This document shows positions 41,615 through 49,000 of a stretch of 49,000 nt of DNA, in pieces (positions within the stretch are counted from its first letter, which is position 1; every line of letters starts with the position of its first letter). The notes under the pieces are model-generated. The model ran no database searches. It was not told where the DNA came from and worked only from the letters and a program-made list of their open reading frames with translations. The stretch comes from Tubulanus polymorphus (taxonomy: Eukaryota > Nemertea > Palaeonemertea > Tubulaniformes > Tubulanidae). The translations under genes were made by a program, and so were the position numbers. Location of the stretch: NCBI RefSeq assembly GCF_964204645.1, contig NW_027437483.1, forward strand, positions 1 to 49,000, written 5' to 3'.

Positions 41615-44600
41615 ATGTCTGATATATTGTGTGACTGGTTGAATAATGAGTTAGATTTGTCTCAAAAAGTTGGTAAGCAACAATAACACCCCCTTCTTCC
41701 AACCCCCTCTTAAACCCCCCTCCCCCACTGGACTGCAGACCCCTCACCCATCTCTCTAAAATATCAATACTAATTCAATATAAAAACCTTTATTGAAACC
41801 ACAAAAGTCTCTCATTTATTTACGATCTGTGTCCGTGGCGTAGGAACCCGCGGGCCCTGCCTGTCTGCATCACAAGAGCCTGCACAATGCCCCGCCCAGC
41901 GCCGGACTGAGTGCACAAGGCCCAAAGTTGGGTTCGGCTGAAAATTAGTAGTACTCATTTTTTCTGGGATCAAGTTTTTGGGCCATTTCTATTGATGTTT
42001 TGAATACATACCTCAAATTGGTCGCGTGTTATAAAACTACGCAGTCTAAAATACAAGGATGTTCCAAGTGAAGTACACGACCAGTGAACAGAAACCAGGA
42101 AACTGTCTTCCATCCGAGAGTGGACCAAACTCCCCTCAGATCTGGTGTCAATTGATCAGCTGCCCTCCCTAGCCAATAGTTATTCAAAAAAAGAAAAAAT
42201 TTCATCTCTTATCTCTCTGATACTCAGTTATTCTGACAGAAAATAAACAATTGTTTTTTATATCTAGTTAACTCTGAACTCTGCACTTTGTTGAAAGTGA
42301 TTTTATTTTATTTTTTTTTCAGATCAAAACTCATTTGCTAAAGATTTCTCAAATGGATATTTGATAGGAGAAGTGTTGAATAAGTATCAACTACAGCATG
42401 ATTTCGATCAATTTTCACAGAGTTAGTAAGTATTCTCCCTCCCCACTCCCCTCCACTCCCCCCACTCTCCTCCCCACTCCCTTCCACTCCCTTCCCTCTA
42501 CTGTGTAATTATTGTGATTTCTATGTTTTTTCAGTTCTGCTGATTCTAAATTGAATAATTTCACCCGAATTGAGCCGACATTAAATTTGTTAATGATTCC
42601 GTTCGATACAAATTTAGCTCGTGAGATTATGACTCAAACTCACGGAGTCGTTACTCGTTTAATGTATCAACTATTCATCGCTCTCAACAATAAAAAGAAG
42701 TCAAATTTAACGGGGATTGCCATGGAAACGATGAGGGCTGCGGCACCGGTGAAATTAGAGGCAGTCGAGAGTATCATGTATCAAGATGTAAGTATCGAAG
42801 TTCAGGATGAATAAAATGAGTTGAAGCCTTGACGACCTGATTGAACTGATTTCATTGTTTTAAACAGCGTTTAAAACAGAAAACACCTCGTCAAACGGAC
42901 CTGAATTTAGACGCATTGGTCGCGAAATTCCACGAGAAACAAGTAACCTTAGAAACGAACGCTTTTAAACAGCGATTCCTCGAACAAGAACGACTTCGCG
43001 ATAAACATCAATCGGAAAGACAAGCTTTAATCGAACGCGCTAAATATCTCAAACAAAAACAGAAAGATTTACTCGCTAAGATTGAGTAAGTTTACTCCCT
43101 GAATTACTCAGTTTACCCCCAGATTTACTCAGTTTACTCGCTGATTTACTCAGTTTACTCCCAGATTTACTCAATTTTCTCAAGAGTAAGTTTCTATTTT
43201 TAGTGGTGAATTTATGCCGGAGTAAGTTTTAATCGTCCTCTAAATTTCTTTGCTTTAATTCACTTGATTTTTTAGCAGTTCATTTGTTTTTTACTCTTGT
43301 TTTAAATTCAGGAATGTTTTCAATATTTCTCTTTCATTAGCTTGAATTTTTTGTAAATATTTTGAGTAAATTTTACTGATGTTTTTTAGTGCGGCGACAG
43401 TTGATATTCCAAAAACTCCACCTCATCGAGGACGACAAGCTTTACTCCGCCAAAAACAACTTCATACTAAGAAAGTCACAGAGGTAGAAATAAATTCAGT
43501 TTGTGTTGAAATATTTTTCTTCTCAGTTTGTCGTATTAAGAATAATATGATGAATGTTTAGGAGACGATGCGGAGTATCTGGGAATTTGAAGAAAAGATG
43601 AAAAGTGTGATTGAACCTTCGAAACCGTTGGGACCTGAAGATTTTCACAGGTAGAATTTCATGATCTAAACCGGTTTTATAGATTTATTGAGATATATTT
43701 GATTTGTCATGTATGAAATGTGTTATATTTGAATAGAGAAGTAACTGAAACAGAATTAACAGCAGCAGCAGCAGCAGCAGGTGCTGCATCCCCGACTAAG
43801 AGTCAAAAATCAGAATTAGATTTAATAAAACCAGCATCAAACGATGAATACATCGGAAAAATCCGTAAACGTTTACAAGAAGATTCAGCAGCACGAGAGG
43901 AACGTGAAAAACGCAGGAGGAAAGTGTTAGTCGATCAGTTAAAGGCTCATGAATATCAGGAGGTTAGTGATTCTCCCTCTAACTCCCCCTCTCACTCCCC
44001 TCTCACTCCCCCTCTAACTCCCCACTCACTCCCCTCTCACTCCCCCTCTCACTCCCCACTCAATCCCCCTCACTCCCCTTCAGACAGTAATTGATGTTAT
44101 GTATCGATAGGAAGCGCGTAGGGAGGAGATGTTAGTGAATCCCCCTCTCACTCCTCCTCTAACCCACTAACCCCTCTAACCCCCCTCTCACTCCCCTCTA
44201 ACCCCCTCTCACTCCCCTTCAGACAGTAATTGATGTAATATATTGATAGGAAGCTCGTAGGGAGGAGATGTTAGTGAATCATTCCTCCCCCTCTCACTCC
44301 CCTCTAACCCCTCTCTCACTCCCCTTCAGGAAGCTCGTAGGGAGGAGATGTTAGTGAATCGTTTAATGCGACAATCTCAACAAGAACGACGAATAGCTGT
44401 TCAATTACTACAGGCACGACACGAGAAAGAGGCTATACGTAACAACCGTATCTATAGAGAACAACAATACGAGCAGAGAAGAGCGCGAGACTTTAACGAT
44501 GCGTTAGATAAAGAGGCGGTTAGTTCAATATTTACCTCTCTTATTTACCTCTCTATAACCTCCTGGAAGATATATTACTCCGCTCCGTGAGATATTAAAC

Positions 44601-45582
44601 TTATAGTTATAAATTGATGATGATTTATTATTTGTAGCAAATGGCAAAAATTGCAAAGTTGGAATATGAGGAACAAACGAAGAAAGATAAAATATTACAC
44701 GATAAAATCAGTGAGGACCGACAAATAGCGAAATATAATAAACACTATAATCAGTGTCGACAAGTGTTGAATCAGATTGTTGATTTAACGTGTAAAACTG
44801 TCGAATATAGACAACTTACTGACAAGTAAGTTTTGATCCCCCTTCTATACTCCCCTTTTACCCCTCTATACTCTCCCTCTACTCCCCTCTCCCTTCTTAC
44901 TCCCCCTCTATACTCTCCCTCTATACTGCCTCCCGCTGGTATAGGAATGTGTGTTATTATATGATTCAGTTTGATACCTGAGAAACTGTGGCGCGATTGG
45001 ACGACGTTATTTCTAGAAGGGAAATCACTTTATGAAAACGAAGCCGAAATCAAAGGATTGGAAGATTTTACTCCGCAGGAAATTTTAGAGGAAGAAAGAC
45101 AACAATTACTGGATGAAACTGATTTCAAAGAATACAAGGTTTGTATCCCCTCATTGAGTGAGTACCCCCTCACTCCTCGCTGAGTACCCCTCATTCCTCA
45201 ATGAGTACCCCTCATTCCTCAATGAGTACCCCTCATTCCTCAATTAATTGTATATTTATACAGGAAATGGTCGGTGAGTGGAGTGCACCAGAATCTAGTG
45301 AAATTTCGGGACCTCCTCGCGATAATCCTATTGTAGGTTATGTGGTCAAACGGTTATACGAGATGGTTCATCCAGCATCGGTATGTATCACTCACTCGCT
45401 GTCTATCTGTCTACATGCTGTCTATTTGTCTACATGCTGTCTATATATTTAACAGCCTCCAGCTGCTGCTCCACAGTTCCCGGAGTTTCCAATTAAAGCG
45501 TGTATTCTCGGTAAAGCATTCAGTGGTAAAACTTCATGTATTCGAGCATTAATGAACAGTAAGTACCTCACAGCTGTGTGTG

Positions 45583-45621
<39 letters not shown>

Positions 45622-48278
45622 TGTGACCTCTCTCTCTCTGTGACCTCCCTCCCTCTGTGACCTCTCTCTCTCTGTGACCTCCCTCCCTCTGTGACCTCCC
45701 TCCCTCTGTAACCTCCCTCCCTCTGTGACCTCCCTCCCTCTGTGACCTCCCTCCCTCTGTGACCTCCCTCCCTCTGTGACCTCCCTCCCTCTGTGACCTC
45801 CCTCCCTCTGTGACCTCCCTCCCTCTGTGACCTCTCTCTCTCTGTGACCTCCCTCCCTCTGTGACCTCCCTCCCTCTGTGACCTCCCTCCCTCTGTAACC
45901 TCCCTCCCTCTGTGACCTCCCTCCCTCTGTGACCTCCCTCCCTCTGTGACCTCCCTCCCTCTGTGACCTCCCTCCCTCTGTGACCTCCCTCCCTCTGTGA
46001 CCTCCCTCCCTCTGTGACCTCCCTCCCTCTGTAACCTCCCTCCCTCTGTGACCTCCCTCCCTCTGTGACCTCCCTCCCTCTGTGACCTCCCTCCCTCTGT
46101 AACCTCCCTCCCTCTGTAACCTCCCTCCCTCTGTGACCTCCCTCCCTCTGTGACCTCCCTCCCTCTGTGATGCCTCTTTTACCTCTCTATCTGTTTTAAA
46201 TAGTTTGTTTATCATTTGAATTTTTCAGATAAACGAGTCCAATTGTTGAATGCGGATGATTTAGTTGTCATGGCGATAAATGCGCACAGAAATGATGAGG
46301 TTGAGGAAATACCAGTTCCGGTAAGTGTCTTCTCTCCTCCTCACCTCTCTCCTCCTCACCTCTCTCCTCCTCACCTCTGACTTTACTGCTAGTATCTACA
46401 TAGAATGAGGTCTTTATTGATAGGAATTTGAAGAAGAGAATTTGCCAGTTACTGCCGGATCAACTACTCCTGGAGCAACTACTACTCCAGCTCCAACTTC
46501 TCCAGGAGCTAATACTCCAGCTCCAGGTAAATCCATTTATAGTACCTGAATAACATGCTCCAAATAACCGTTACTAAACTGAAATTGGTAAACTACTCCA
46601 GGTGTAAATGCTCCAACTGCTGCAGTAGAACTAACAGATGCTCCAGTGGAGGATGTCGCTGCTGCTGCTCCAACAGATAGCAACAAAATAACAGAAGAAC
46701 AATCAGAGATTGGAGCAGAAAAATCTGATCCGGAGAAACCAGTTGTAGAGGACGAAAGTCAATCAGAGTTGAGTTCATCATATTTGAGCAAATCTGAATC
46801 ACCAGTTAAAACTCAGGTAAACTCCTCGTGTTAACTCATTAAAACTCAGGTAAACTCCTGCTCATTGAGACTGTGAGTTTAAACTCGTTAATTGATTTTT
46901 GTAGCCAACAGAACGAGCGAAATTGGGTTTAAAAGCATCAAAATGTTTGAAGAAAGGGAAACCAGTAGATGATGAGATTGTAGTTGATATACTGGTTGAA
47001 GCTATCAGGTCTGTCAGTCTTCTACTAATTATCTAAATTACTTCATTAATTAATAATTAATTGATAACTGATATTTGTATGATTAGGAGAATACCAGAAG
47101 GTACAGGATGGATATTAGACGGTTATCCTACAACTTACTCTCAAGCTAAACTCGTTGAGAAAGCTTTGAGTGGATTTGATACAGGTGTATCTAATGAGAT
47201 ATTGACCGGAGCTGGAGTTGGAGGGCGGAGAGTTAGTCGCATCGGTAAAAAATCAATCATCGCACCAGATCCACGACCAGCGCCACCTATACCCGACCCT
47301 GTTAGTGGATTGAATGTTGTTATATTGTTGAACGTTGAAGATGAAATCTGTTTAAAAAGATCGGCAGGAAGAATGTGTGAGTAGTACCTCGTTTGAACAC
47401 CAGGGGGAGTAGACTGTTGTGCGGTACATTGTATGAACACTAGGGGGAGTAGTGTAAAGGTTTGTTTTCACTTACAGATGCGACTCAATCAGAAGAAGTT
47501 TATCAACAAGAATTCAAACCGCCACCAGAGGGCAGCATGACAGGAATCAATAAACAAGAGAAAGTAAAACCAGTTTCGGACGAGGCTCATGATCAGGAGC
47601 AATTACAACATCGGTACGTACCACTAGGGGGCGCTGCGTCGCAGTATCGTACCACCAGGGGGCACTTTATGATATGTATGTATATTTTATAGAATGACTT
47701 CGTTCGCTGATAATTGGCCGAAATTAGAAAAATGGTTTAATAAATTTGGTACATTGAGAATCGTAGAGGGAACATTGAATGAGGAAGCAGTTTATTTAGA
47801 GACAGAGAAAATACTAGAGGATACACTAGCTCAGGTAATACCTCTCTTATACCTCTCTCTCACCTCTCTTATACCTCTTTATCAACCTCTATCTCTGTTA
47901 CAGTTGGAAGGAGGTAAAACTGAAGAAGAATCAAATCCAGTTGAACAATCGGAAATAACAATAGAGGAACAGAAACCGGTGGAGACAGTGGAAAAACCGG
48001 TAAATATCTCACCGTTTTACCCTCCCCTCATCCTCGTTTCAGCTCCCCTCACCGTGTTACCCTCGTCCCGACTGTGCTCCCCTCACCGTGTTACCCTCAT
48101 CCGGACTGTGCTCCCCTCACCAAATGTTCCCCTCACCATGCTCCCCTCTCATGTGTTAGTGTTTTACAGGTAGAGATTGCTGAGGTGCCGTCTGCTGCAG
48201 CTGCTGATCAACCTCAAACATCAAGACCTGCATCGAAAAAATCTAGAACAGGTAAAATACATGTATAACACTGAAACA

Positions 48279-48371
<93 letters not shown>

Positions 48372-48980
48372 GCTGGTAAATATAGTATATATTTATTTGT
48401 AGGCTCTCGAAGTGGTTCCGCTAAAGGTTCACCGTCACGTAATAAATCTCCTAATAAATCTAAAAGTAGAGAGAGCAGTGGTAAACGTAGTGGTGGATCG
48501 GGGAAAGAGAAATCATCTCCTAAAGGTTCAGCAAAAAGAGGAAGATCGGGTAAAAAGAGTAAAACACCAGAACCGATAGAACCGATAGAACCATTAGAAC
48601 CATTAGAACCAGCTGGACCTCCTCCTCCTCAACCCGGATCACAACAATGGACATTCGTAGATTTACCTATTGAACCGGTATGTATACTATCATCATTTCT
48701 AGGGTCTGACTGCTACAATATAATGAATATTTTTAGGATCTCACTAATATGATGAATATTTCTAGGATCTGACTGTAATAATGAATATTTCTAGGATCTC
48801 ACTAATATGATGAATATTTCTAGGATCTCACTAATATGATGAATATTTCTAGGAACTGGCTAGTGTGCTCGCTACTAACTGGGATGCTATTGAAACGACG
48901 TATCTAAGTAACAGTAAAGTTGTGTTCAGAAATGTGAGAGAAGAAAGAGAAAATGTGATCAGATATTTCTATCAAATCAA
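41615..48980 (+). CDS. SPEF2: Sperm flagellar protein 2 (5' part, continues beyond window)
   Basis: Exons: 41615-41672, 42323-42425, 42535-42787, 42868-43085, (43204-43221), 43390-43483, 43562-43650, 43737-43962, 44330-44518, 44638-44825, 44970-45138, 45264-45380, 45456-45558, 46229-46320, 46424-46526, 46602-46816, 46905-47008, 47087-47376, 47478-47613, 47693-47834, 47904-47999, 48170-48251, 48403-48677, 48853-48980. In frame throughout; ~1157 residues here against ~1820 in human. The N-terminal ~1-105 form a CH-like domain (MSDILCDWLNNEL start). A long coiled coil holds NRLMRQSQQERRIAVQL. An adenylate-kinase-like segment has a P-loop GKAFSGKT (587-594) and GWILDGYPTT (781-790). SPEF2 is an axonemal central-pair protein needed for sperm tails and intraflagellar transport. 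The last exon ends with a GTAAGT donor. Confidence 0.94.
43204..43221 (+). CDS. SPEF2: Candidate 18-bp microexon of SPEF2
   Basis: TTTTTAG precedes and GTAAGTTT follows an 18-base stretch coding GEFMP plus split codons. The phase (2 to 2) lets it be included or skipped without breaking the frame between exons 4 and 5. Confidence 0.5.
44111..44280 (+). pseudogene. Two partial copies of SPEF2 exon 8
   Basis: At about 44112 and 44252, an acceptor-like TTGATAG or TCGATAG is followed by the first ~30 bases of exon 8 (GAAGCTCGTAGGGAGGAGAT...), which then run into pyrimidine repeats. The genuine exon starts at 44330. They are tandem duplicates of the intron/exon boundary lacking the rest of the exon. 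Confidence 0.85.
45600..46168 (+). repeat. 17-bp minisatellite in a SPEF2 intron
   Basis: About 32 units of TGACCTCCCTCCCTCTG following a (CT)n run, between exons 12 and 13 (counted without the microexon). Confidence 0.95.
48280..48375 (+). repeat. (CTG)n trinucleotide tract in a SPEF2 intron
   Basis: About 31 CTG units with one CCG interruption occupy most of a 151-bp intron. It reads as poly-Ala if the intron is retained, and the intron ends are good (GTAAAA, TTTGTAG). Confidence 0.93.
48725..48852 (+). repeat. Tandemly copied splice acceptor before SPEF2 exon 48853-48980
   Basis: Four or five ~29-bp units of GATCTCACTAATATGATG plus AATATTTCTAG. Each has a branch-point-like CTAAT and ends in TTTCTAG followed by GA, like the real acceptor at 48851-48852. 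Confidence 0.85.
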
Positions 48981-49000
48981 GTAAGTCTCTCTGAATGGAG

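Noticed and set aside
45568-46215. Gly/Arg/Glu-rich ORF on the minus strand
   Set aside because: Antisense reading of the 17-bp repeat in a SPEF2 intron.

Overview
The window is animal nuclear DNA. It has spliced genes with GT-AG introns, TTAGGG-type telomeric repeats (read as CCCTAA on this strand), a Penelope-like retroelement, MITEs, and many minisatellites. The gene set (membrane gamma-glutamyltransferase, augmin subunit HAUS8, the U-box/RING ligase UBOX5/RNF37, the sperm-flagellar protein SPEF2) and the retroelement type suggest a non-vertebrate, probably a marine lophotrochozoan. The species is an inference; the sequence does not name it.

Positions 1-15443 look like a subtelomeric retroelement array. 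Fifteen almost identical 353-bp units (1-5296) each carry a tRNA-like head with A and B boxes. They end in a short (CCCTAA)n run. A 5'-truncated Penelope-like element (PLE) is joined directly to that run (5326-8992), followed head-to-tail by a longer PLE copy (about 8985-15340) that ends in CCCTAA/CCCCCTAA repeats. The PLE encodes ORF1 (novel N-terminus, Pro-rich linker, SGNH/GDSL domain) and ORF2 (reverse transcriptase plus GIY-YIG endonuclease). The 353-bp unit shares its 5' terminus and 3' tail with the PLE, so it looks like a SINE-like partner. All 3' ends face the chromosome interior and abut C-strand telomere repeats, as expected for elements reverse-transcribed onto a chromosome end lying to the left.

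Positions 15444-21225 are gene-free: a 52-bp minisatellite, duplicated and palindromic repeats, two foldback MITEs, a minus-strand tRNA-derived SINE remnant, and tandem copies of the end of the next gene.

Positions 21226-48980 are gene-dense. A 13-exon gamma-glutamyltransferase (minus) is followed by an intact piggyBac transposase-like ORF (minus), HAUS8 (plus, 13 exons), UBOX5 (minus, one coding exon) and SPEF2 (plus, 23 or 24 exons, running off the right edge). I joined exons by hand from splice sites; reading frame is kept at every junction, which strongly supports the models. Most long introns carry a minisatellite. In several places the repeat has copied a functional gene part: the end of the last coding exon (GGT, HAUS8), the start of an exon (SPEF2 exon 8), a splice acceptor (SPEF2 exon 23) or a donor (HAUS8 exon 7).

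These genes do not form a pathway. HAUS8 (spindle microtubule branching) and SPEF2 (axoneme) are both microtubule-related, but their adjacency is probably coincidental.
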